Shown: piece after piece, positions 9,097-17,445 of the stretch
How the letters are laid out: each line of letters begins with the position of its first letter
How positions within the stretch are numbered: position 1 is the stretch's first letter
From: an uncultured Pseudomonas sp.
GTDB lineage: Bacteria > Pseudomonadota > Gammaproteobacteria > Pseudomonadales > Pseudomonadaceae
Reading direction: 5' to 3'
Assembly: GCF_946886105.1 (NCBI RefSeq)
Contig: NZ_CAMPHV010000007.1
Coordinates: forward strand, 62,001 to 126,000
DNA length: 64,000 nucleotides
Translations under genes and position numbers: made by a program
Notes under the pieces: generated by a model
What the model was told of the DNA's origin: nothing
Database searches by the model: none
Seen by the model: the letters and a program-made list of their open reading frames with translations, nothing else

Positions 9097-10683
9097 TCAA
9101 AGCCTGTCTGCCGGCAGGGCCTCGATCAGCCGGGCGTCCAGGCCGTAGATGTCGGGGGCGTAGCGCAGCGCGCCGTTGGCCCTGGCTTCGACGGTCCAGT
9201 AGGCGATCAGCAGCGGAGCGAGGCGTTGTATGCGGTACTCCTGGGTTTTGCCGGTGGCGATGCGCGCTTGGACGATTTCCGCCTCGTCGGGCATCAGCAA
9301 CCAGGCGAGCAGGGTATCCACCGTTTCCACTCGCACGCAGCCGGAGCTGAACGCGCGCGGCGCCTTGTCGAACAGCTGCTGACTGGGCGTGTCGTGCAGG
9401 TACACCGAGAAGGGGTTGGCGAAGCGCACGGCGGCGCGTCCCAGTGGGTTATGGATACCGGCCGCCTGGCGCAGTTGAATGGCGCCGGGGTTGCCCCAGT
9501 CCAGCGTCTGCGGGTCGAGGCGCTTGCCGTCGCGGTCCAATACGCTGATCTGATGGCGCTCGAGGTAGCCGAGGTCCTCGCGGATCGCCGGCAATTTGTC
9601 TTCGCGCAGGATGGTCGGCGGCACCGTCCAGGTCGGGTTGAGCGTCAGCCGGGAAATCCGCGAGGCGAGCAGCGGGGTGCGGCGCTCGGGGCGCCCGACC
9701 TGGGTACGGGTGCGCCAGAGCACCCGGCCCTGACGCAAGACCATCAGCTCCGCGGCGGCGACGTTGATCATCACCTCGGCCTCGGCCATGTCGTCGGCCA
9801 GCCAACGCAAGCGTTCGAGATTGGCCCTGAGCTGATCGCGGCGGCGCTGTGCATCGAGGTTCAGTTCGGCCAGGCTGGCGGCGCCGAGGATGCCATCGTC
9901 CTTCAGCCCATGATCGAGCTGGAAGCGTTGCAAAGCCGCGACTGTGGCGGGGTCGAACAGCGGGCGCAGATCGTCCGGCTCGTCCGGCAAATAGCCTTCG
10001 GCGCTCAAGCGCGCACGTAAGGCCGGTACCCGGACGTCTTCGCCGTCAGGCTTGAGCAGGCGCCCGGCGGGCAGCGCCGCCCAGCTGGGCAGTGGTTGTT
10101 GCCGGCGCTGCGCGAAGGCCGCGCGCAGGCGCTGGTATTGCGGCGTGCTCGGACGCGCGTCGGCGAACGCGCGGGCGGGGTCGTTCAGGTGCAGCAGGGC
10201 GATGGACAGGGTCGCCAGGCGCAAGTCGGGTTGGGCCAACTCGGGCGCGCGCCACAGCGGCTCCCAATGCCGTTGCGGCAAACGGCCGCGGCGCAGGTGC
10301 AGCAGCGCTTGCAGGTAGCTGTGGCTGATCAGCAGATCGACGCAGCCGGGCCGGGCGGCTTGGTCCTCGGGGGCTGCGTCGGGCAGGGGGTATTCGGCGG
10401 GTGCCAGGCCGTCATCGGCGAGGTTGGCGATCTGTTCGCGCAATTGCCGTCGCCGCACCGGATCGTCCCAGGCGCGGCGGCCGTCGCGTTGCCCATAGAA
10501 ATCCACCAGCAACTGCTGCGCCGGCTGGTCCAGGCTGGTCGATAACGGCGCGCATTGCTCCACCTGTGCCTGCAATTCGGGGCGTAGATCGACATTGGCA
10601 GCGACGTGGAGGCCCGCGGCCTTGGCGACCAATGGCAGGGTGAGCAGGGCGATGCTCAGGTAGGATGTGCATTTATTGATCAA
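9097..10683 (-). CDS. L,D-transpeptidase with peptidoglycan-binding domain (YcbB/LdtD type)
   Basis: Periplasmic enzyme that forms 3-3 cross-links in peptidoglycan or attaches proteins to it. The 528-residue protein has a signal peptide (MINKCTSYLSIALLTLPLVA), an N-terminal scaffold region, a PG_binding_1 helix bundle near residues 205-260 (FDPATVAALQRFQLDHGLKD), and a C-terminal YkuD domain. The YkuD catalytic set is a His in VYLHDTP and Cys in SSGCVRVE. The start appears to be TTG at 10683: there is no in-frame ATG, the upstream stop is close, and GGAG lies 7 bases before it. It is divergent from a second L,D-transpeptidase gene. Confidence 0.9.
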   Translation of the reverse strand: MINKCTSYLSIALLTLPLVAKAAGLHVAANVDLRPELQAQVEQCAPLSTSLDQPAQQLLVDFYGQRDGRRAWDDPVRRRQLREQIANLADDGLAPAEYPLPDAAPEDQAARPGCVDLLISHSYLQALLHLRRGRLPQRHWEPLWRAPELAQPDLRLATLSIALLHLNDPARAFADARPSTPQYQRLRAAFAQRRQQPLPSWAALPAGRLLKPDGEDVRVPALRARLSAEGYLPDEPDDLRPLFDPATVAALQRFQLDHGLKDDGILGAASLAELNLDAQRRRDQLRANLERLRWLADDMAEAEVMINVAAAELMVLRQGRVLWRTRTQVGRPERRTPLLASRISRLTLNPTWTVPPTILREDKLPAIREDLGYLERHQISVLDRDGKRLDPQTLDWGNPGAIQLRQAAGIHNPLGRAAVRFANPFSVYLHDTPSQQLFDKAPRAFSSGCVRVETVDTLLAWLLMPDEAEIVQARIATGKTQEYRIQRLAPLLIAYWTVEARANGALRYAPDIYGLDARLIEALPADRL

Positions 10684-10805
10684 TGTACTGCTCCAGTCCT
10701 TGGCTCAGCATGGCACAGCAATATGCCATGACAAGTATAAACGGGTCGCGGTTGGATCTTGTGACAGGACGTCCTGGAGTAGCTTTTCGGGGAGAACTTG
10801 CGCAC

Positions 10806-11507
10806 ATGTTTCGACGTACGGGCCGGCTCTGCTTGGCAGGGTTGTGGTTTTTTTGTGCGCCGCTGCTGGCGACTAATTCGTCGCAGCAGGTTTTGCTCGA
10901 CGATTTGGCGCGCAACGCGCCCGGGCTCAATCGACAGGCGTTGCAGCATGCCCTGGCAGCCATGCAGTGCGCGGTCAACCATGGGGCGGCGCCCGCTCGG
11001 CGCCTGGCGGTGATCGATTTCTCCCGACCTTCCACCGAACGCCGCTTATGGATTTTCGACCTGCGGCGCAGAGGTTTGTTGCTACGCGATTTCGTCGCCC
11101 ATGGCCGCGCGTCCGGGGAGAATTTCGCCGATCGCTTCTCCAACCTGCTGGGCAGCCATCAGACCAGCCTCGGCTTGTTTCGCACTGCCGAGAGCTACAG
11201 CGGTAAACATGGCTATTCGCTGCGCATGGACGGTCTCGAACCCGGCCTGAACGACCTGGCCCGCGAGCGTGCCATCGTGATTCACGGCGCCGCTTATGTG
11301 AACCCGCTTCTGGTGCAGAGTCAGGGGCGTATCGGGCGCAGCCTGGGATGCCCGGCGGTGCGTCCGGAAGTGGCGCGCATGGTGGTCGACCAGCTCAAAG
11401 GCGGGCAGTTTCTCTTCGCTTGGCATTCCGACCCGCGCTGGCTGCGGGGCTCGGCTTATCTGGAGTGCCGACCGCAGCAGATGGCGACGCTGGCTTCCCG
11501 CGGTTAG
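10806..11507 (+). CDS. Murein L,D-transpeptidase catalytic domain protein
   Basis: Small YkuD-like enzyme (233 residues) of the murein L,D-transpeptidase catalytic domain family, likely periplasmic. The start at 10806 (MFRRTGRLCLAGLWFFCAPL) follows a GGGGAGA site and gives a clear signal peptide; a longer in-frame ORF from 10683 would lose it. The catalytic pattern is His in AIVIHGAAYV and Cys in GRSLGCPAVRPE. The stop codon TAG is part of the TTAG direct repeat at the left border of a palindromic element. It pairs divergently with the larger L,D-transpeptidase, with a 122-bp shared promoter region. Confidence 0.9.
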   Translation: MFRRTGRLCLAGLWFFCAPLLATNSSQQVLLDDLARNAPGLNRQALQHALAAMQCAVNHGAAPARRLAVIDFSRPSTERRLWIFDLRRRGLLLRDFVAHGRASGENFADRFSNLLGSHQTSLGLFRTAESYSGKHGYSLRMDGLEPGLNDLARERAIVIHGAAYVNPLLVQSQGRIGRSLGCPAVRPEVARMVVDQLKGGQFLFAWHSDPRWLRGSAYLECRPQQMATLASRG

Positions 11508-11752
11508 CAGGCCGTTGAAAAACGTAGGCGAGGCAGCCGAGACAAGGACTAGGCGTCCCCGCAAAAACAGCCGAAACGCAGCGAAGCGGAGTAACAGCCG
11601 CAGGCTGGCCCGCAGGGCGAGCGAAGCGAGTCAAAAGCGGAGTTTACGTGCTGTAAATGAGCATTTTGATGGGGGCGCCTAGCCTGGGCTCGCACGCGAG
11701 GCCGTTTTAACGCCGTGTCGGCAACGCAGGCAGTTTTTCAACAGCCTGTTAG
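11504..11752. mobile_element. Palindromic NTAG element, copy A (MITE-like)
   Basis: Non-coding element of 241 bp (11508-11748) between TTAG direct repeats (11504-11507, 11749-11752). The ends are imperfect inverted repeats (CAGGCCGTTGAAAAACG at left, CAGGCTGTTGAAAAACT at right). The interior shares GCGGAGTTTACGTGCTGTAA and an ATGAGCATTTTGA stretch with copies C and D. It also has an extra internal block of roughly 60-70 bp compared with copy D. The left direct repeat contains the stop codon of the upstream gene. No transposase ORF. Confidence 0.8.
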
Positions 11753-11762
11753 GGCTGCGATG

Positions 11763-11837
11763 TGTAGGCGCCAGCTTGCTGGCGCTTCTCAAGCCAATGC
11801 CGCGGATGCCCTGATCGCCAGCAAGCTGGCTCCTACA
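11763..11837. repeat. REP pair, GTAGGAGCCAGC type (REPIN-like)
   Basis: GTAGGCGCCAGCTTGCTGGC at left and its inverted partner GCCAGCAAGCTGGCTCCTAC at right, facing each other about 35 bases apart. A doublet of this kind is typical of RAYT-mobilised REPINs in Pseudomonas. It lies between the palindromic element and the end of the ATPase gene. Confidence 0.85.
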
Positions 11838-11865
11838 GGTCCGCAATCGCCGGAGCGCCTGCTCG

Positions 11866-13650
11866 CTATTTCTGCTCGCTCTGCGGAGTCACCCGCAGCA
11901 CTTCCTCGATGGTGGTCAGGCCGGCGGCGACTTTTTGCGCGCCGGACAGGCGCAGGCTGCGCATGCCGTCTTTAAACGCATGCCGGCGCAGGGCGATCAA
12001 GTCGGTATCGGCGCTGATCAGCGGCTTCATCGCATCGTTGATCAGCATGATTTCGTAAACCCCGGCGCGACCGCGGTAGCCGGTATCGCGGCATTCCAGG
12101 CAACCCACGGCGCGCTGCGCGCCGGTCGGCAGCGGCGCGTTCCAGGGCTTGGTCAGGCTTTGCCAGTCGTCCTCGCTCAGCTCGTGCGGCGCTTTGCAGT
12201 GCGGGCACAGGGTGCGCACCAGGCGCTGAGCCATGACCCCGAGCAACGTTGCTTTGAGCAGGTAATGCGGCACGCCGAGTTCCAGCAGGCGGGTGATGGC
12301 GCTGGGCGCGTCGTTGGTGTGCAGGGTGGACAGCACCAAGTGGCCGGTCAGAGCGGCCTGGATCGCCATCTCGGCGGTCTCCAGATCGCGGATCTCGCCG
12401 ACCATGATGATGTCCGGGTCCTGACGCATCAGGGCGCGCACGCCACTGGCGAAGGTCAGGTCGATATTGCTCTGCACCTGCATCTGGTTGAAGGCGCCCT
12501 CGATCATTTCGATCGGGTCCTCGATGGTGCAGACGTTGACCTCGTCGGTGGCCAGCTGTTTGAGCGTGGTGTAGAGCGTGGTGGTCTTGCCCGAACCGGT
12601 CGGCCCGGTCACCAGGATGATACCGTTGGGCTGGCCGGTCATGCTTTGCCAGCGCCGCAAGTCGTCCGGTGAGAAGCCCAACTGATCGAAGCTTTTCAGC
12701 AGCACTTCCGGGTCGAAGATCCGCATCACCATCTTCTCGCCGAAGGCGGTGGGCAAGGTCGACAGGCGCAACTCGACTTCGCCGCCGTCCGGGGTCTTGG
12801 TCTTGACCCGGCCGTCCTGGGGTTTGCGTTTTTCCGCGACGTTCATCCGCCCCAGGCTCTTCAGGCGGCTGACGACGGCCATGGTCACCTGTGGCGGGAA
12901 TTGATAGACGGTGTGCAATACGCCGTCGATGCGAAAGCGCACGCTGCCCTGCTCGCGGCGCGGTTCGATATGTATATCGCTGGCGCGCTGCTGGAAGGCG
13001 TACTGGAACAACCAGTCGACGATATTGACGATATGCGCGTCGTTGGCGTCCGGCTCCTGATCCTGGGCGCCAAGGTTGAGCAATTGCTCGAAGTTGCCGA
13101 CTCCGCTGATCTTGCCATCGCCGGCACTGGCGCCGCTGACCGATTTGGCCAGGCGGTAGAACTCCACGGTGAAGCGCTGGATATCCAGCGGGTTGGCCAC
13201 CACGCGTTTGATCGGACGCTTGAGTACGTGGGTCAGGTTGGCTTCCCAGCTGTGCACCAGTGGCTGCGCGCTGGCGATGGTGACGCTCTCGCTGTCCACC
13301 GCCACGGCGAGAATCTTGTGGCGTTGGGCGAAGGCATAGGACATCAGCGGGGTGATGGCGGCGACGTCGATCTTCAGCGGGTCGATACGCAAATAGGGCT
13401 GGCCGGCGAATTCCGCGAGCCAGGTGGTGAGGTATTCCAGGTCGAGAGTTTTACCAGGGCGGCTGAGGTCGTCCAGGTGCTGCGCGGCGAGAAACTCCAG
13501 CGGATGTTGCTGGTTGTTTACCGCGCTACGGCGAATGGTCAGGCATTGCTCGGCGCTGTCCTGAGCGACCTTACCCTGGGCGATCAGCTCGCGCAGCAGG
13601 TCGTTGAGGTCCAACTGGCGATCAGGGGCATTCGCGGCTAGTGCAGACAT
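11866..13650 (-). CDS. GspE/PilB-family secretion or pilus assembly ATPase
   Basis: Cytoplasmic hexameric ATPase of the type II secretion / type IV pilus family. The 594-residue protein has an N-terminal MshEN-like region (about 1-170), a linker, then the RecA-like core. Motifs: SDIHIEP (about 224), Walker A GPTGSGKTTT (349-358), an Asp box, Walker B-like DPDIIMVGEIRD, and a His box STLHTND. A zinc tetracysteine follows (CPHC and CLEC). No other secretion or pilus genes are adjacent, so the system it serves cannot be named. Confidence 0.88.
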   Translation of the reverse strand: MSALAANAPDRQLDLNDLLRELIAQGKVAQDSAEQCLTIRRSAVNNQQHPLEFLAAQHLDDLSRPGKTLDLEYLTTWLAEFAGQPYLRIDPLKIDVAAITPLMSYAFAQRHKILAVAVDSESVTIASAQPLVHSWEANLTHVLKRPIKRVVANPLDIQRFTVEFYRLAKSVSGASAGDGKISGVGNFEQLLNLGAQDQEPDANDAHIVNIVDWLFQYAFQQRASDIHIEPRREQGSVRFRIDGVLHTVYQFPPQVTMAVVSRLKSLGRMNVAEKRKPQDGRVKTKTPDGGEVELRLSTLPTAFGEKMVMRIFDPEVLLKSFDQLGFSPDDLRRWQSMTGQPNGIILVTGPTGSGKTTTLYTTLKQLATDEVNVCTIEDPIEMIEGAFNQMQVQSNIDLTFASGVRALMRQDPDIIMVGEIRDLETAEMAIQAALTGHLVLSTLHTNDAPSAITRLLELGVPHYLLKATLLGVMAQRLVRTLCPHCKAPHELSEDDWQSLTKPWNAPLPTGAQRAVGCLECRDTGYRGRAGVYEIMLINDAMKPLISADTDLIALRRHAFKDGMRSLRLSGAQKVAAGLTTIEEVLRVTPQSEQK

Positions 13651-13735
13651 GGGGCTCCTCGGCAGGCAGGGCAGTAGACGCCAAGTTTAAAGCGCTGGCG
13701 CAAAGACTGTTGCGCGCCAACGCATAAACGCCACA

Positions 13736-13903
13736 CTAGGAGCCTGTCGGACTTGACCGTTCGTAGCGAGGGAAAGTTCGGCTTGAGTCAGTTTTGTTGG
13801 TCTTTCGAGGCGAATAGCTGGCTATTTAACGAGAAAGAGCAGCAAAAATGGCCAAGTCCGGCTTTTCCGCAGTAGAACAGTGTTGAGTCCGACAGGCTCC
13901 TAG
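13736..13903. mobile_element. Second palindromic element, flanked by CTAG
   Basis: 160-bp non-coding element (13740-13899) between CTAG repeats. The termini are perfect inverted repeats GAGCCTGTCGGACT and AGTCCGACAGGCTC. The interior is unrelated to copies A-E and has no ORF of note. It sits in the 261-bp space between the ATPase gene and the CYTH-CHAD gene, 8 bp from the latter's stop. Only one copy was seen in the window. Confidence 0.7.
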
Positions 13904-13911
13904 CTTGCAGC

Positions 13912-15276
13912 TTACTTCACCAGCGCGCGCCAGGCTTTCAACGTTGCCACAGTATGGGCCTGGGCCTGCCGTGCGGCCAATGTCTCGGGATCGATGGCCT
14001 GTTGCGCCAGCTCGTAGAGCTTGCTCAATTCGCCATACAGGCGATCGACCTCCGGTACCTCCAGAATGCCCCGCGCCAGACGCAGCCAGACCAGCAGGCG
14101 CTCGATGCGCGGCAACTGCTCGGCGAGGTCTTCCGGTTGCTGTTGATAGCGCTTGAGTTGCAGTTCCTGACCTTCAGTGGCGATCGAGGTCGGCAGCCAA
14201 CTGCCCAGCGGCGCCGCGCCTTGGCGATTGCCGCGGTTGTTACGGGCGACGGTCCAGCCACGGGCGAGCAGCCAGCGCGAACTGTTCAGCGAGAACTGAC
14301 CCCAACGGGTGCCCTGCAGTTCGGCGGCGAACAGCGCCGGTGCGGCCTTGCGTACGGTATCGTCGAGCTGACCGGCGTGCAGCCGTGGGCGCCAATCGAC
14401 GAGCAGGGCATCGAGTGCCTGGCGCAGTTCGCTACTGCTGCTTCGCGGCGCGGCCTGGCCGAGGCTGGCGATCAGCGCGCGCAGGCCCACCAGTTGCTCC
14501 AGCCATTCGACCAGCAGGCGCCAGTGGCCGTTGAAGCGGTATTGCTCGGCCAGACGCTGGCTGCTGCCGAGCAGGTGCCAGGCCAGGGCGGCGACGCCGT
14601 CGTCGAGGCTGAGTTCGGCGCTGAGCTGCGGCGCGGGCAGGCTGAGGGTGTAGCTGCCTGAATCGAACAGGCGATAACCGCGCTCGGCCTTGCTGATATC
14701 GCAGGGCATCAGCGGCAGATCGGCGGCCAGTTCGGCGGCCAGTTCGAGCAACGCTTCGGGCTCGCCCTGGCGCAGCTCCAGCTCCAGTTCGCAGATTTCT
14801 TCTTCGCCTTCGCCGGCGATGACTTTGCCCAGGTCCAGGGCGGCCTCGATCTGCACCTTGGCTTTGCCGCGGCCCCAGGCGATATCTGCGCGCTGGCGGA
14901 CGAAGTCGGTGGTGAAGATCGGTTGCAACAGGCTTTTGTCGAGGTCCGCCAGCGCCGCCGGCCAGCAACTGTCGTCGAGCTTGCTGAGGTCCAGCTCGGC
15001 GCTTTCCAGGTACCAGTCCCACTCGTTGCGTTCGGACAGGCCGGCGACGCTTTGCCCGCGGGTTTTCAGGGTCTGGACAACGGCATCGCCATCGCGGCGC
15101 AAACGCAGTGCGACCTTGGCCCTGGCCAGATCGCGCGCCGGCGTATCGAAATACTGGTTGAACAGATCGCGCTGCTCCCAGCCGCTCTTGTTGCGCTTTT
15201 TCAGCAATGGGTGATCGCGCAGGGCAGCCAGGGTGTCGCGGCTGGCCCGCAGCTTGATTTCGGTTTCTTTGTTCAT
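13912..15276 (-). CDS. CYTH and CHAD domain inorganic triphosphatase (YgiF-like)
   Basis: CYTH domain at residues about 1-200 starts with the metal/triphosphate-binding ExExK signature (ETEIKL). It continues with the tunnel-fold strands (RLRRDGDAVVQTLKTRG, EEEICELELELRQGE). The CHAD helical domain occupies about 230-450 and is rich in His/Arg (WHLLGSSQRLAEQYRFNGHW, LRQALDALLVDWRPRLHAGQ); CHAD binds polyphosphate. In E. coli YgiF the CYTH part hydrolyses inorganic triphosphate. 454 residues is close to the usual length. The adjacent DUF47-Pit phosphate pair on the other strand fits a phosphate theme. Confidence 0.9.
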   Translation of the reverse strand: MNKETEIKLRASRDTLAALRDHPLLKKRNKSGWEQRDLFNQYFDTPARDLARAKVALRLRRDGDAVVQTLKTRGQSVAGLSERNEWDWYLESAELDLSKLDDSCWPAALADLDKSLLQPIFTTDFVRQRADIAWGRGKAKVQIEAALDLGKVIAGEGEEEICELELELRQGEPEALLELAAELAADLPLMPCDISKAERGYRLFDSGSYTLSLPAPQLSAELSLDDGVAALAWHLLGSSQRLAEQYRFNGHWRLLVEWLEQLVGLRALIASLGQAAPRSSSSELRQALDALLVDWRPRLHAGQLDDTVRKAAPALFAAELQGTRWGQFSLNSSRWLLARGWTVARNNRGNRQGAAPLGSWLPTSIATEGQELQLKRYQQQPEDLAEQLPRIERLLVWLRLARGILEVPEVDRLYGELSKLYELAQQAIDPETLAARQAQAHTVATLKAWRALVK

Positions 15277-15389
15277 GATGGTGAGCTTCAGCGCCTACTA
15301 TGAGATTGTGACAGTCCGATTACCTGAGCTGGCGAGTCGCGGGAGCGAGCCGTATACTTGCCGCCTTCTCAAAACTGGGGTTCACCCTG

Positions 15390-16067
15390 ATGCCAATCAA
15401 TCCGTTTGCCAGCCTGTTCGGTCGCTCGCCCATCGGACCGATGCAGAAGCACTTTGCCAAAGCCCATGAGTGCGCAGCGAATCTGCTGCCGTTTTTCGAA
15501 GCCGTGATGGCCGAGGATTGGGCCAAAGTGCAACAGGTGCAACAGGATATGGCGCGGCTGGAGGATGAGGCCGATAAGCTCAAGAAGAGCGTGCGCTTGC
15601 ACCTGCCCAAGAGTTTGTTTTTACCAGTACCGCGTTCGGATCTGCTCGAGCTGCTGAGTGTACAGGACAAAGTGGCCAATCGCGCCAAGGACATCGCCGG
15701 CTTGATGCTCGGTCGCGAAATGGCCATCCCGCTGGCGCTGCAGCCGCTGATGCGGGCGTTCGTGCAGCGCACCGTGGATGCCAGCGCCCAGGCGCTGAAA
15801 GCGATGAACGAACTGGACGAACTGCTGGAAACCGGCTTCGGCGGCCGCGAGGCGGCGTTGGTCGAGTCCATGGTCGAAGAATTGGAGCAAATCGAACGTG
15901 ACACCGACCTGATGCAGATCGAGGTACGGCGCGCGCTGTTCAAACTGGAAAAGGACCTTCCTGCGGTCGATGTGATGTTTCTCTACCAGATCATCGAGTG
16001 GATTGGTGATGTAGCCGATCGCGCCGAGCGCGTCGGCAACCGACTGGAGCAACTGCTGGCGCGCTAA
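15390..16067 (+). CDS. DUF47 / TIGR00153 PhoU-like protein
   Basis: All-helical PhoU-like protein of 225 residues that accompanies Pit phosphate carriers and probably modulates them. The protein begins MPINPFASLFGRSPIGPMQK and has two charged helical repeats, including the HLPKSLFLPVPRSDLLELLS segment characteristic of TIGR00153 proteins and an acidic metal-binding type helix (EELEQIERDTDLMQIEVRRA). pit follows 39 bases downstream in the same direction, which is the standard arrangement. Confidence 0.92.
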   Translation: MPINPFASLFGRSPIGPMQKHFAKAHECAANLLPFFEAVMAEDWAKVQQVQQDMARLEDEADKLKKSVRLHLPKSLFLPVPRSDLLELLSVQDKVANRAKDIAGLMLGREMAIPLALQPLMRAFVQRTVDASAQALKAMNELDELLETGFGGREAALVESMVEELEQIERDTDLMQIEVRRALFKLEKDLPAVDVMFLYQIIEWIGDVADRAERVGNRLEQLLAR

Positions 16068-16106
16068 GCGCCAGTGTTCTTTCTGGAATCTACGGATTAA
16101 TAACTT

Positions 16107-17372
16107 ATGTCTTTGATTGCGGACTACGGCCTCGTACTTCTGCTGCTCGCCTGCCTCTTCGGCTTTTTCATGGCCTGGGGCGTGGGCGCCAACGATGTGG
16201 CCAACGCCATGGGCACCTCGGTCGGCTCGCGCGCGCTGACCATTAAACAGGCGATTCTGATCGCCATGGTTTTCGAATTCTGCGGCGCCTACCTGGCTGG
16301 CGGCGAAGTCACTGAAACCATCAAGAACGGCATAGTCGACGCTACGGCGATTACTCCGGACCTGATGGTGTTGGGCATGATGTCGGCGTTGCTGGCGGCC
16401 GGCACCTGGCTGTTGATTGCCACAACCCGCGGCTGGCCGGTTTCCACCACCCACTCTATAGTCGGTGCGGTAATCGGTTTCGCTGCAGTCGGCGTCTCGG
16501 TGGAGGCGGTGCATTGGTCGGCGGTCGGCCCAATCGTCGCTAGTTGGGTTGTGACACCGGTGCTCTCGGGCCTGGTCGCCTTCGGCCTGTTCATAAGTGT
16601 GCAGAAACTGATCATCAATACCGACAACCCGTTCCAAAATGCCAAGCGGTACGTCCCTCTGTACATGTTCATGACCGGCTTCATGGTCGCGATCATGACC
16701 TTGACCAAGGGCCTCAAGCACGTCGGTCTGGAACTCGATGGCAATCAGAACCTGATGCTGGCTGGCGGCGTGGGCGTACTGGTAATGTTGCTTGGTATCG
16801 CACTGCTCAGCCGTATTCACATCGATGTCGAAGCCGATCAGAGCTTCCATTACGCCAGCGTCGAGAAGGTCTTTGCGGTACTGATGGTATTTACCGCCTG
16901 CGCCATGGCGTTCGCCCATGGCGCCAACGACGTGGCCAACGCGGTCGGCCCGCTGGCGGCAATCGTCGGGGTGATCCAATCCAATGGCGACCTGACCATT
17001 GGGGCCAAATCTGCAGTACCTGGCTGGGTACTATTGCTTGGTGCCGTGGGTATCGTCATCGGCCTGGCCACCTATGGCTACAAGGTAATTGCCACCATCG
17101 GCAAGGAAATCACCGAGTTGACCCCGAGCCGCGGCTTTGCCGCTGAGCTGGCCACCGCCTCTACCGTGGTCGGTGCTTCGGCCATAGGCTTGCCGGTCTC
17201 CACCACCCACACGCTGGTCGGTGCGGTATTGGGGATTGGTATTGCTCGCGGTATTGGTGCCTTGAACCTGGGCGTGATCGGTTCGATCTTCATGTCCTGG
17301 ATCATTACGCTGCCAGCCGGTGCAGCCTTGTCGATTCTCTTCTTCTTCATCCTGCGCGGTATTTTCCTCTGA
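16107..17372 (+). CDS. pit: Low-affinity inorganic phosphate transporter (Pit family)
   Basis: Imports metal-phosphate using the proton gradient. The 421-residue protein has about ten TM helices and the duplicated Pit signature: GVGANDVANAMGTSVGSRAL near residues 28-47 and HGANDVANAVGPLAAIVGVI in the second half. Each is followed by a PVSTTHS/T motif (GWPVSTTHSIVGAV and GLPVSTTHTLVGAV). It is downstream of the DUF47 gene, in one probable operon. No Pho-box was clearly identified by eye upstream of the pair. Confidence 0.95.
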   Translation: MSLIADYGLVLLLLACLFGFFMAWGVGANDVANAMGTSVGSRALTIKQAILIAMVFEFCGAYLAGGEVTETIKNGIVDATAITPDLMVLGMMSALLAAGTWLLIATTRGWPVSTTHSIVGAVIGFAAVGVSVEAVHWSAVGPIVASWVVTPVLSGLVAFGLFISVQKLIINTDNPFQNAKRYVPLYMFMTGFMVAIMTLTKGLKHVGLELDGNQNLMLAGGVGVLVMLLGIALLSRIHIDVEADQSFHYASVEKVFAVLMVFTACAMAFAHGANDVANAVGPLAAIVGVIQSNGDLTIGAKSAVPGWVLLLGAVGIVIGLATYGYKVIATIGKEITELTPSRGFAAELATASTVVGASAIGLPVSTTHTLVGAVLGIGIARGIGALNLGVIGSIFMSWIITLPAGAALSILFFFILRGIFL

Positions 17373-17445
17373 GTTAATCCCGTATTACGGTTTCCTCTGC
17401 GTTGGCGTTGGTCCTATCATGGGCCCTCGCCCGCGGAGACCGCCG

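Noticed and set aside
11753..11865. Small RNA gene in the REP pair region
   Set aside because: The strong pairing is explained by the inverted REP doublet; no promoter or terminator accompanies it.
15621..16979. 452-codon minus ORF over the DUF47 and pit genes
   Set aside because: Antisense to two well-recognised genes; sequence is His/Gln-rich without any family features.
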